Below are positions 52,184 through 59,781 of a stretch of DNA of 64,000 bases, piece after piece. Each line of letters begins with the position of its first letter. Positions within the stretch are counted from its first letter, which is position 1. Source of the stretch: Rhodoluna sp. Its GTDB lineage: Bacteria; Actinomycetota; Actinomycetes; Actinomycetales; Microbacteriaceae. The notes under the pieces were generated by a model, which was not told the origin of the DNA, searched no databases, and saw nothing but the letters and a program-made list of their open reading frames with translations. Both the position numbers and the translations under genes were made by a program. The stretch lies in contig NZ_JAHEDV010000002.1 of NCBI RefSeq assembly GCF_024641065.1, positions 1 to 64,000 of the forward strand, written 5' to 3'.

Positions 52184-53284
52184 TTACTGAACAGGAGTGG
52201 TGTCACAAGCCATGGTGTACAGATGGCTACCGGCCAGAATTTCAACCCAACGGAAGGTACCGTTTTGTGGGTCGTTTTGTCCGATAGTTACTACACAAGG
52301 ATCACCTGCGGTAGCGTCGTCAAGACCGGCACCATCATTACCTGCTGGGCCCTGTGAACCAGTTGCACCAGTTGCACCTTGAATACCCTGGATACCCTGC
52401 TCACCCTGTGGGCCGGTTGCGCCGGTTTCACCTTGAATACCTTGCACACCCTGGATACCCTGCTCACCCTGGATACCCTGCTCACCAGTAGGGCCGGTAG
52501 GGCCAGCAACGTTTGAAACGCCAGCTTCACCCTGAGGACCAACAAGACTTGCGAGCCACTCATCGTGAGTGCCGACAAATCCGTACTCAATGGCAACGTC
52601 GTATGCGCTCTGGCCTTGAACACCGGTTGGGCCGGTTGGACCAGCTACGTTTGATACGCCTGGGATACCCTGGATACCTTGTTCACCCTGAAGTCCCTGG
52701 ATGCCCTGCAAGCCAGTCAAACCAATTGGACCCTGAGGGCCAACTTCACCAGGAAGGCCTTGGATGCCCTGTGCGCCATCGATGCCGTCAACACCATCGA
52801 TGCCGTCAACACCATCGAGGCCGTCAACGCCTGCAAGGCCAGTGATTCCCTGAGGGCCAACTAGGCTCGCAAGCCACTCTTGCGCGGTTCCAACAAAGCC
52901 ATATTCAACTGCGGTTTCAAATGCGCTAACGCCGTCAGCGCCAGTCAATCCAATTGGGCCGGCAACACCTGCAGCACCAGTTGCACCGGTTGCGCCGGTG
53001 GCTCCCGCGATTCCTGGTGCCCCTGCTGGGCCAGTGAGGCCGATAGGCCCGATAGCGCCAGGAAGGCCTGCGGCGCCAGTTGCACCCGCAGGGCCAATTA
53101 GAGATGAGATGTTGGTGATGCGAACGTCAGTTGCAAAACAGTTGGTCTTCAATGACAACCAACCTGAGGTTGTGTTCTTACAGATCTGCAATGATCCGGT
53201 AGCAGCCTGAGCTGGAACCAAACCACCAATTGCCAGCGATGCTGTGGCAAGGGCCACCAACATTGCCTTTGATGATTTCTTCAT
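52184..53284 (-). CDS. Secreted collagen-like repeat protein
   Basis: 366 residues. Signal peptide 1-28 (KKSSKAMLVALATASLAIGG, cleavage after AQA), a short N-terminal domain with two cysteines (35 and 49), a Gly-X-Y collagen-like region (64-319), and a C-terminal domain (320-366) with two more cysteines. The collagen region is interrupted twice, at 120-145 and 226-251, by a related module (consensus EYGFVGTxxEWLASLVGPQG). Repeats vary from GATGAT to GIQGEQ to GVDGID. It should form a trimeric fibre on or outside the cell. ATG 53284 is chosen because the signal peptide begins there with AGGAAA upstream. Probably controlled by the divergent LuxR-type gene. Confidence 0.88.
   Translation of the reverse strand: MKKSSKAMLVALATASLAIGGLVPAQAATGSLQICKNTTSGWLSLKTNCFATDVRITNISSLIGPAGATGAAGLPGAIGPIGLTGPAGAPGIAGATGATGATGAAGVAGPIGLTGADGVSAFETAVEYGFVGTAQEWLASLVGPQGITGLAGVDGLDGVDGIDGVDGIDGAQGIQGLPGEVGPQGPIGLTGLQGIQGLQGEQGIQGIPGVSNVAGPTGPTGVQGQSAYDVAIEYGFVGTHDEWLASLVGPQGEAGVSNVAGPTGPTGEQGIQGEQGIQGVQGIQGETGATGPQGEQGIQGIQGATGATGSQGPAGNDGAGLDDATAGDPCVVTIGQNDPQNGTFRWVEILAGSHLYTMACDTTPVQ
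52532..52927. repeat. Two copies of a 78-bp module within the collagen-like gene
   Basis: Bases 52850-52927 and 52532-52609 encode the two interrupting modules, 318 bp apart in register, with related protein sequence SAxxxAxEYGFVGTxxEWLA. Confidence 0.8.
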
Positions 53285-53302
53285 GATTTTTTTCCTATCC
53301 CC

Positions 53303-53328
53303 CGACCGTTGGTTAAGGATTACGGTCG
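53303..53328. promoter_or_regulatory. Inverted repeat in the collagen-like gene leader
   Basis: CGACCGT and ACGGTCG flank 12 bases, directly upstream of the ribosome-binding site. As RNA it forms a seven-pair hairpin that could affect translation or stability; as DNA it could be an operator. Confidence 0.5.
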
Positions 53329-53410
53329 AATTCTTTTGCCTTTCAATCGCAACATGAAGAGCCTTTGGGGCAATAGGCCTAAGCAGGCAAACAATGGGCA
53401 AAGTCGTACA

Positions 53411-53422
53411 TTGACCGGTCAA
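53411..53422. promoter_or_regulatory. Palindrome TTGACCGGTCAA in the collagen/LuxR divergent region
   Basis: A perfect 12-base palindrome near the middle of the 239-base region between the collagen-like gene and the LuxR-type gene; a candidate regulator-binding site. Confidence 0.45.
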
Positions 53423-53523
53423 AATCGGACAAGCCTGCCTGAAAATCAAAGTCAGACCAAGGGGCTAGTCTCGAACTTTATTAGCATTCCAAATCGAGGG
53501 GGCGTAAAGTAAGTTGGTTTATT

Positions 53524-54276
53524 TTGGGCATCAAAAGCGAGTCTCTCGACGCTAACCTCGGCAGGTCACTGCTGCAGGCTTTTGCCGTGTCTAAAAACGG
53601 TGACAGCTTCTGCAAGCACCTGGTTCATCGAGCACTTCACCAGCTTGGAGTTATCGGTGCACTCATTTGCACAGTTAATGAAAATAGCCAACTGGCTTGG
53701 ACCGGCTGTTACGGAGTGTTCTCAAGAAACACCCGTGGGCAAGTGTTGAATGTATGGGATCACTCGCTTTTGACGACGGCAATAGTTTCGGGAAAACCTC
53801 AAACCAGCAACCGAAACAACAGCCAGTATTCGGCGAACTCTAGCGTGTTTAACGACACAGTCGGCGAAAGCTTCTTAGCCCTGCCGTTCTCTTCAACTTC
53901 AAAACATGTTGGGGCGATAGGTCTCGTTTTCGGAGAACCTCTGCATCAAATATCGATCGGGCAGCCTGAATTCGAATTACTTCAACTTGCGGCAGAAATT
54001 GCTGCCGACATTTATTCTGGTCGCCGATACCTAGAAGACAGTGAACCTCGCTGGCAACAAAACAACCCCGATTTCTTGACGCTCGATCAGCTTTCTGAAC
54101 GCCAACTCAAGGTTCTGGTGGCAATCGGCAAGGGCATGACCAACCGCGAAATTGGCGTTTTGCTCAACCTCAGCGAGTCCTCAATCAAACAAGAATCGAG
54201 CCGAATATTCAAGATTCTCGGCGCAAAGAGCCGCTATCAAGCAGTCAAATTAGCGAGACAGCAAGGCGTGATTTAG
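53524..54276 (+). CDS. LuxR-type regulator with GAF-like sensor domain
   Basis: 250 residues. The N-terminal part (about 1-165) resembles a GAF sensor fold, with ALPFSSTSKHVGAIGLVFGE near its end. The C-terminus (about 185-248) is a LuxR/FixJ helix-turn-helix: LSERQLKVLVAIGKGMTNREIG, written here as LSERQLKVLV and GMTNREIGVLLNLSESSIK. No receiver Asp pocket was seen, so the signal is probably a small molecule. The TTG start is uncertain; no strong ribosome-binding site lies upstream. Divergent from the collagen-like gene, its likely target. Confidence 0.8.
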   Translation: MGIKSESLDANLGRSLLQAFAVSKNGDSFCKHLVHRALHQLGVIGALICTVNENSQLAWTGCYGVFSRNTRGQVLNVWDHSLLTTAIVSGKPQTSNRNNSQYSANSSVFNDTVGESFLALPFSSTSKHVGAIGLVFGEPLHQISIGQPEFELLQLAAEIAADIYSGRRYLEDSEPRWQQNNPDFLTLDQLSERQLKVLVAIGKGMTNREIGVLLNLSESSIKQESSRIFKILGAKSRYQAVKLARQQGVI

Positions 54277-54280
54277 CCAC

Positions 54281-54946
54281 TTATTCGAGCGAGAACATGG
54301 CCTTTGAGCTCGAGGTTGCACCATTCACAATGGCCGATAAACCATAGACCGTTCCGTTTGTTGCCGGAGTCTGATCAGCGCCACAACCTGCCGCCGATGA
54401 GAAAACACGAGCCCAGTCACTGAAAGCACTGGTTCTCGATTCACCTGGCTTGAACTGCATCAGCACACTCGTCACGTCCGTGCGGTCGCAATCGTGGCTA
54501 TCCCAGATAACTTGGCCATCGGTTGAAACCACAAAGAAAGTCTGCGCGGTGCCAACCTCATAAAAGCAGGTTTCTGTTGAGTTATTGGTAATTCGATAGC
54601 CAAAGAATGGGTTCTCGCCCTGGGTGAAAACATCCTTGGATGAACCGTTCTGGTCAGCCACCAGCGCCTCGATTGACACTGACTTTCTCTCACAAATAGG
54701 GCCGGCCGCCGAAGACGCTGATGGGGTCGAACTAGCAACTGACGATGCAGAAACAGTTGAGCTAGGGCTAGGCGACGCCGCAGGGGCACCCGCAACCATG
54801 CCAGTCACCAAACCGATTAGACCGCTGAGCAGCGACCAAACCACGGCAACAATCGCGACCACCAAAACCAAGGCCACAACGCGGCGAACGGCAAAATTAG
54901 GCTTCTTAGCGTTCGAAGCAGGGCGTGGTTTTCTAGGTGCAGCCAT
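54281..54946 (-). CDS. Membrane-anchored protein with Ser/Ala/Pro linker, unknown
   Basis: 221 residues: a basic Pro/Lys-rich cytoplasmic N-terminus (1-22), one membrane segment (about 24-50), a Ser/Ala/Pro/Thr linker (about 55-82) and an extracytoplasmic beta-rich domain with four cysteines (in PICERK, ETCFYE, HDCDRT and AGCGAD) that could form two disulfides. The domain resembles DUF4232-like actinobacterial proteins in style, but family membership is not established. It is 11 bases after the GNAT gene on the same strand. Confidence 0.65.
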   Translation of the reverse strand: MAAPRKPRPASNAKKPNFAVRRVVALVLVVAIVAVVWSLLSGLIGLVTGMVAGAPAASPSPSSTVSASSVASSTPSASSAAGPICERKSVSIEALVADQNGSSKDVFTQGENPFFGYRITNNSTETCFYEVGTAQTFFVVSTDGQVIWDSHDCDRTDVTSVLMQFKPGESRTSAFSDWARVFSSAAGCGADQTPATNGTVYGLSAIVNGATSSSKAMFSLE

Positions 54947-54957
54947 TGAGATTCGCC

Positions 54958-55467
54958 CTAGAGAGTCTTGAGCATTCGAGTGTTGCCAAGGGTGTTCTGC
55001 TTCACGCGTGCGAGGTCAAGAAACTCAGCCACACCATCATCGTGAGAGCGCACCATTTGTGCATAGGTGTCTGGGTCGACCGGAACATCCGAGATTTCAA
55101 CAAAACCGCTCTTGGCAAAAAACTCAACCTCGAAGGTAAGGCAGAAGACTCGGGCAATGCCAAGTTCAGCCGCGCGAGCCACCAGTGCCTCGAGCAGTGC
55201 TCGACCCACACCGTGCCCACGCATGTGCTCGGCGACGACCATTGAACGAACTTCAGCCAGGTCTTCCCACATGATGTGAAGAGCGCCGGCTCCGACCACA
55301 AAGTCGTTTTCATCCAAGGCAACTAAAAATTCGGGCACAGCCTCATAGAGACCAACCAGTTCGTGACCTAGCAGCACGCGAGAACCCTCAAGTGGCTGGC
55401 GAATAGCCTGAATCGAGCGAACATCGCTGGTGCGCGCTGGGCGAACCCGAATTTGGCTGTGAGTCAT
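54958..55467 (-). CDS. GNAT acetyltransferase, N-acetylglutamate synthase (short ArgA) type
   Basis: 169-residue GNAT protein. The acetyl-CoA loop is in RGHGVGRALLEALV, preceded by EVRSMVVAEHM, with VFCLTFEVEFFAKSGF near the C-terminus. This matches the short, stand-alone N-acetylglutamate synthases of actinobacteria (Mycobacterium Rv2747 type), which begin arginine synthesis. TAGCCT ends 6 bases before the ATG, so probably leaderless. Confidence 0.85.
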   Translation of the reverse strand: MTHSQIRVRPARTSDVRSIQAIRQPLEGSRVLLGHELVGLYEAVPEFLVALDENDFVVGAGALHIMWEDLAEVRSMVVAEHMRGHGVGRALLEALVARAAELGIARVFCLTFEVEFFAKSGFVEISDVPVDPDTYAQMVRSHDDGVAEFLDLARVKQNTLGNTRMLKTL

Positions 55468-55473
55468 GCCTTA

Positions 55474-55479
55474 AGGCTA
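55474..55479 (-). promoter_or_regulatory. -10 element of the GNAT gene, leaderless type
   Basis: TAGCCT ends 6 bases before the ATG at 55467. Confidence 0.4.
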
Positions 55480-55486
55480 ACCGAAA

Positions 55487-56368
55487 CTAGGCATCAATCG
55501 TTGAAGCGGCAGGCTGGGCACCCTGGTTTTCAGCGGCCCAAGCACCAATAATCTTGAGTTTTTCTTCAGTCTCACTGCCTGGTTCGGCCGTATAAATGTT
55601 CATGCCCACTCCGGTGTCAGCAATCACCTGAAACGGTTCATAGGTGAGAGTGACCAAACCAACCAGCGGGTGATTGAATGATTTCACCCCGCCCGGATGC
55701 TTGAAAACTCGGTGCTTGGCCCACAGATTTCTGAACAATTCTGACTTGGATGAAAGCTCGCCGATCAGGCTCGTGAACTTAGGGTCATCGGCAGATCGCA
55801 GGGCCTCGAGGCGCAGGGTTCCGACGGCACTGTCTGCAATCTTTGGATAGTCGACATAGAAATCTTTTGCTTTCTCGTCGAGAAAGATCCAGCGTGCGAT
55901 GTTCATCTGAGCGATGCCGCTCTCAAAAATTGGTGAGTATAGAGCTTGGCCCAGTTTGTTGGCTCCGAGCAATTCAAGCCGGGTGCTGGTGACGAAGACC
56001 GGCACATCGTGAATCGCGTCGAGAATTCTGGCGACATTTGGGCGCAGGCCTCGGGCAACACTTGGCCCCTTTGAGGGCAGTGCAATTCGCGCAGCACGAG
56101 CTAGGTCGAATAGATAGCCAGTCTCGGTTGCATCAAGTTGCAGAGCTCGAGCCAGGGCATTCAACACCGAGTCAGAGGCGCCTTCGAGATGCCCTCGCTC
56201 AAGCCGAACGTAATAGTCGTTACTGACCCCTGCGAGCATGGCAACCTCTTCACGGCGAAGACCCGCGACTCGACGGTTGCCGCCAAAGACCTGCAGGCCG
56301 GCGTCTTCTGGTGTGAGCCGAGAACGGCACGCCACTAAAAACTCGCGAACGGTTGCTCTGGTGTCCAT
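55487..56368 (-). CDS. XRE-type regulator with MmyB-like ligand domain
   Basis: 293 residues. The helix-turn-helix (about 1-80) has LRREEVAMLAGVSNDYYVRL and ERGHLEGASDSVLNALARAL, the hallmark of this actinobacterial family. The C-terminal two thirds is the MmyB-like PAS-type domain thought to bind a small or fatty-acid-like ligand (TYEPFQVIADTG near its end). Such regulators are usually divergent from one oxidoreductase gene they control, here the zinc alcohol dehydrogenase. TAGGCT ends 6 bases before the ATG. Confidence 0.87.
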   Translation of the reverse strand: MDTRATVREFLVACRSRLTPEDAGLQVFGGNRRVAGLRREEVAMLAGVSNDYYVRLERGHLEGASDSVLNALARALQLDATETGYLFDLARAARIALPSKGPSVARGLRPNVARILDAIHDVPVFVTSTRLELLGANKLGQALYSPIFESGIAQMNIARWIFLDEKAKDFYVDYPKIADSAVGTLRLEALRSADDPKFTSLIGELSSKSELFRNLWAKHRVFKHPGGVKSFNHPLVGLVTLTYEPFQVIADTGVGMNIYTAEPGSETEEKLKIIGAWAAENQGAQPAASTIDA

Positions 56369-56374
56369 GCAATA

Positions 56375-56380
56375 AGCCTA
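56375..56380 (-). promoter_or_regulatory. -10 element of the XRE/MmyB gene, leaderless type
   Basis: TAGGCT ends 6 bases before the ATG at 56368. Confidence 0.5.
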
Positions 56381-56402
56381 TTGAACAAAACCAATCGAGT
56401 GG

Positions 56403-56421
56403 CAGGTATTACCCGTACCTG
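56403..56421. promoter_or_regulatory. Inverted repeat, candidate XRE/MmyB operator
   Basis: CAGGTA-N7-TACCTG, perfect arms, in the 123-base region between the regulator and the alcohol dehydrogenase and about 22 bases upstream of the regulator's -10. Confidence 0.55.
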
Positions 56422-56491
56422 TATCAAACACATCTGGTGCCCGCAGAATTGAAGCAATTGACTGGTCTAACCGACCGAAAGCGAGCAACTC

Positions 56492-57526
56492 ATGAGAGCA
56501 ACCTTCCTCTATGGCGCGAACGATGTTCGAGTAGACCAGATCGAAGATGCCAAGATCTTGAAACCCACGGATGTTGTAATTCGCACAGTAGTTGCTTGTG
56601 TTTGCGGCAGTGACCTGTGGGATTACTACAGCAAGACTCCTGACACGGTTGGTGTCGCAAAGGGCCACGAGGTTATTGGCACTATCGAGACTGCTGGCGC
56701 GGATGTTCGCAACTTCAAAGCGGGCGACCTAGTGGTGGTTCCATTCGTGGCTTCTTGTGGCTACTGCGACTACTGCCAGGCAAACCAGCAGACCTCGTGT
56801 CGAAACATCGAGTACTTTGGGCACGGTGGTGGCGGTGCATGTCAGGCCGAGATGGTTAGGGTTCCTTGGGCCGATGGCACTTTGGTGAAACTCCCGGTTG
56901 AGATTGATTCGCCGCTGATGCCTTCACTGCTAACACTTTCAGACGTATTGTGCACCGGCTATCACGCGGCTAAATCAGCCAACGTTCAAGCTGGCGACAC
57001 TGTTGTCGTTGTGGGCGATGGAGCAGTTGGTCTATCTGCAGTAATTGCCGCTAAAAAACTGAAGGCCGAGCGAATCATTTTGATGAGTCGCCACGAAAGC
57101 CGCAGCAATCTGGGTCGCGAGTTTGGTGCCACCGAGATTGTGGCCGATCGTGATGAGGCGGGAATCCAGGTGATTAGAGACCTAACCAATGGCGATGGCG
57201 CAACTCGAGTTCTCGAATGCGTTGGCACTCAGTCGGCAATCGATTTGTCTATTGCAATTACGCGCGATTACGGCGTCATTGGCCGAGTGGGTGCCGCTCA
57301 GTATGAAAGCATCCCGATGAACTTCGGCACCGTAATGAGAAACATCGGCATCTATGGTGGTGTGGCTCCCGCCCGCGCCTACATCGAAGAGCTCATGCCA
57401 GACATCCTTGAAGGTCGAATCAACCCGGGCAAGGTGTTTGATCAGACAGTTCAGCTAGATGACATTGCCGAAGGTTATAAGGCCATGACAGAGCGAACAG
57501 CAATCAAGACTCTCATTCGCTTCTAA
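56492..57526 (+). CDS. Zinc-dependent alcohol dehydrogenase (MDR family)
   Basis: 344-residue medium-chain dehydrogenase. Catalytic zinc ligands are the Cys in VCGSDLW and the His and Glu in KGHEVIG. The structural zinc has four cysteines in SCGYCDYCQANQQTSC. The cofactor site is VVVVGDGAVGLSAVIAA. The C-terminus ERTAIKTLIRF is typical of the subgroup that reduces aldehydes or quinones of unknown identity. Divergent from the XRE/MmyB regulator and probably controlled by it. Confidence 0.88.
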   Translation: MRATFLYGANDVRVDQIEDAKILKPTDVVIRTVVACVCGSDLWDYYSKTPDTVGVAKGHEVIGTIETAGADVRNFKAGDLVVVPFVASCGYCDYCQANQQTSCRNIEYFGHGGGGACQAEMVRVPWADGTLVKLPVEIDSPLMPSLLTLSDVLCTGYHAAKSANVQAGDTVVVVGDGAVGLSAVIAAKKLKAERIILMSRHESRSNLGREFGATEIVADRDEAGIQVIRDLTNGDGATRVLECVGTQSAIDLSIAITRDYGVIGRVGAAQYESIPMNFGTVMRNIGIYGGVAPARAYIEELMPDILEGRINPGKVFDQTVQLDDIAEGYKAMTERTAIKTLIRF

Positions 57527-57542
57527 GCAGCGCTCAAGAGCT

Positions 57543-58748
57543 TTAGCTCATTGATTTCATGCGGTGCGGGCGAACCACAACCAGCATCACGGTCAGCGCA
57601 AGTGTCATTGCAACAGCAATTGCTGAGCCAACCCCGATAGCCGAGTTTTTATCAAGCATTGTGTAGAGCGGGCCACCAACAGTCGAGGCCAAGAAGCCCA
57701 TTGTGCCCAAAACCGCTGCCGCGGTGCCAGCTTCTGAACCGTGGTGAGAGAGAGCGATGGCGTTGATCGTGGTTGCGGTGTTTCCGAACGCAAAGACAAA
57801 CAAGAACGACATGGCTGCAACAAACCAAAGATTTGGCCCGGTCAAAGAGTTGAAGATGATGCCGACCCCAGCCAGCAACCATAGCACCAGAGCGCCGGTG
57901 GCAACCCACTGCACGCCGATTCGCTTGGCCAAGAATCCGGCTACCTGGATTCCGGTGTAGGCACCAACTGAATTGACCGCGATGAACAGGCCAACCGAGG
58001 TTGCCGGCACATCGAAACCTTGGCTAAAGACAATCGGCAGCACACCAAGATAGGCAAACATGCTGAAGCCAATTGCCATTTGAATAAGCATTAAGCCGAA
58101 GAAAGTACGATCTTTCAGAACCTTGATGAAGCGTTTACCCATGCCGGCAAACACCTGGGTATTGCGGTTATCAAGGTGCAAAGTTTCAGGCATGAATTTG
58201 ATTGCCGCTATGCCCACCAATAATCCGTAGCCGCCAACAATGAGGCTGATTCCGCGCCAGTCAGTGAACTGCAACAGCGCCGAACCGGCAAATGGGGCAA
58301 TGAACCAAGCCGATGCTCCCACCAACATCACGCGGCCCATCAACTTCAGCAGGGGTAATCCGCTGTAGAGATCTCGCATCACCGAGACACCAATAACGGT
58401 AAGCGCAGAGGCACTCAGACCTTGCAGAATTCGGCCAGCAAAGAACACCTCTACCGAGGGTGACCAAGCGCAAATAATTGCAGAGGTCACATAGATGAAG
58501 ATTGCGGCATACATGGGCTTTTTTCGGCCAACCGAATCACTCAATGGCCCGGCAAAAAGCTGACCCAGCGCGAAACCCAAAGTCAAAATGCTCAGCGAGA
58601 GCTGAATCACCGATAGGTCTACGGTCAGGTCTTTCGCAACCGCTGGCAGCGATGGCAAATAAGGGTCAGTAATGAACGGCTGCAGCATCGACAAACCGCC
58701 GATGAGAAAAATAGTTTTTAGCCGAAGCGACTTCTCTGATTGCTTCAT
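57543..58748 (-). CDS. MFS transporter, Bcr/CflA type
   Basis: 401-residue drug/H+ antiporter-like facilitator with 12 predicted spans. The signature loop GPLSDSVGRKKPMYAAIFIY and early PFITDPYLPSLPAVAKDL are typical of Bcr/CflA. ATG 58748 is chosen; the open frame continues 43 codons into the upstream gene, without support. It lies 7 bases after the TIM-barrel gene, so is probably the last gene of the carbohydrate operon, perhaps exporting a by-product. Confidence 0.8.
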   Translation of the reverse strand: MKQSEKSLRLKTIFLIGGLSMLQPFITDPYLPSLPAVAKDLTVDLSVIQLSLSILTLGFALGQLFAGPLSDSVGRKKPMYAAIFIYVTSAIICAWSPSVEVFFAGRILQGLSASALTVIGVSVMRDLYSGLPLLKLMGRVMLVGASAWFIAPFAGSALLQFTDWRGISLIVGGYGLLVGIAAIKFMPETLHLDNRNTQVFAGMGKRFIKVLKDRTFFGLMLIQMAIGFSMFAYLGVLPIVFSQGFDVPATSVGLFIAVNSVGAYTGIQVAGFLAKRIGVQWVATGALVLWLLAGVGIIFNSLTGPNLWFVAAMSFLFVFAFGNTATTINAIALSHHGSEAGTAAAVLGTMGFLASTVGGPLYTMLDKNSAIGVGSAIAVAMTLALTVMLVVVRPHRMKSMS

Positions 58749-58755
58749 TCGGGGT

Positions 58756-59769
58756 CTATTGGTTGCTGAATGCAGCGTCGAATGATGCTGAAGGCAGGTT
58801 CCAGAGCAGCGAGCGAATGTAGCCAACAGCTTCTTTGGCACCGTGAAGGCGATCCATTCCTGCATCCTCCCACTCAATAGAAATTGGGCCCCTGTAGCCG
58901 ATTGAATTCAGTGCACGGAACGAGTCTTCCCATGGAACATCGCCGTGACCGGTTGAAACGAAGTCCCATCCGCGGCGAGGGTCACCCCATGGAAGGTGTG
59001 AACCCATGACACCAGCACGGCCATTTTGTGGGCGCAAGCGGGTGTCTTTGCAGTCAACGTGATAGATGCGGTCTTTGAAATCGACGATGAAACCAACTGG
59101 GTCGATGTTCTGCCACATCATGTGAGAAGGGTCCCAGTTGAAACCAAAAGCTTCGCGGTGGTTGATGGCCTCTAGTGTGCGAACGCTTGACCAGTAGTCA
59201 TAGGCGATTTCACCTGGGTGAACTTCGTGAGCAAAACGAACACCTTCGGCATCAAAGACATCAAGAATTGGGTTCCAGCGATCAGCGAAATCTTGAAAAC
59301 CTTCGTCGATTCGAGATGCCGGCACCGGTGGAAACATTGCCACATAAGACCAAATGTTCGAGCCAGTGAAACCAACCACTGTGTCAACGCCAAGCTTGCG
59401 AGCAACTCGAGCCGCACGCTTCATGTCTTCGGCAGCACGCTGACGAACACCTTCTGCATCGCCATCGCCCCAAACATACGGGCGCAAAATTGCTTGGTGC
59501 CTAAAGTCGATCGGGTCGTCACAAACTGCTTGGCCGGCCAAGTGGTTCGAAATCGCAAAAGTCTTCAGACCGTATTTATCTAGGATGTCTAGTCGCGACT
59601 GAACATAAGCGTCGTCTTCGTCAGCTCGTTGCAAATCAAGGTGATCGCCAGAGGCCGCAATTTCTAATCCGTCATAACCCCAAGACGCCGCCAGTTTTGC
59701 GACTTCTTCGAAAGGTAGATCTGCCCATTGGCCGGTGAAGAGTGTGACCGGGTGCGATGACTTTGACAT
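58756..59769 (-). CDS. Xylose isomerase-like TIM-barrel sugar isomerase/epimerase (1)
   Basis: 337-residue protein of the AP endonuclease 2/xylose isomerase-like family. The metal ligands appear as Glu in [13 protein letters not shown], Asp/His in [10 protein letters not shown], His in YHVDCKD and Glu/Asp in [10 protein letters not shown]. Family members isomerise, epimerise or cleave sugar derivatives, including 3-keto-sugars. It lies 12 bases after a Gfo/Idh/MocA oxidoreductase gene, a common functional partner. Confidence 0.85.
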   Translation of the reverse strand: MSKSSHPVTLFTGQWADLPFEEVAKLAASWGYDGLEIAASGDHLDLQRADEDDAYVQSRLDILDKYGLKTFAISNHLAGQAVCDDPIDFRHQAILRPYVWGDGDAEGVRQRAAEDMKRAARVARKLGVDTVVGFTGSNIWSYVAMFPPVPASRIDEGFQDFADRWNPILDVFDAEGVRFAHEVHPGEIAYDYWSSVRTLEAINHREAFGFNWDPSHMMWQNIDPVGFIVDFKDRIYHVDCKDTRLRPQNGRAGVMGSHLPWGDPRRGWDFVSTGHGDVPWEDSFRALNSIGYRGPISIEWEDAGMDRLHGAKEAVGYIRSLLWNLPSASFDAAFSNQ

Positions 59770-59781
59770 GTTTATTCCTAA

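Noticed and set aside
52700-52830. CRISPR-like short repeats in the collagen-like gene
   Set aside because: The repeats are codon-phased Gly-X-Y coding repeats without spacers of constant length or unrelated sequence, and no cas gene is present.
53285-53449. 55-residue N-terminal extension of the collagen-like protein
   Set aside because: It would put the signal peptide inside the protein and covers the leader hairpin. ATG 53284 has a ribosome-binding site and starts a proper signal peptide.
57520-57560. GAGCTTTAGCTC hairpin between the alcohol dehydrogenase and the convergent MFS gene as terminator
   Set aside because: The stem is short and AT-rich, lies partly in coding sequence and has no convincing T-run.
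58749-58877. 43-residue N-terminal extension of the Bcr/CflA-type transporter
   Set aside because: It overlaps the upstream TIM-barrel gene out of frame and is not membrane-protein-like. ATG 58748 starts the normal family N-terminus.
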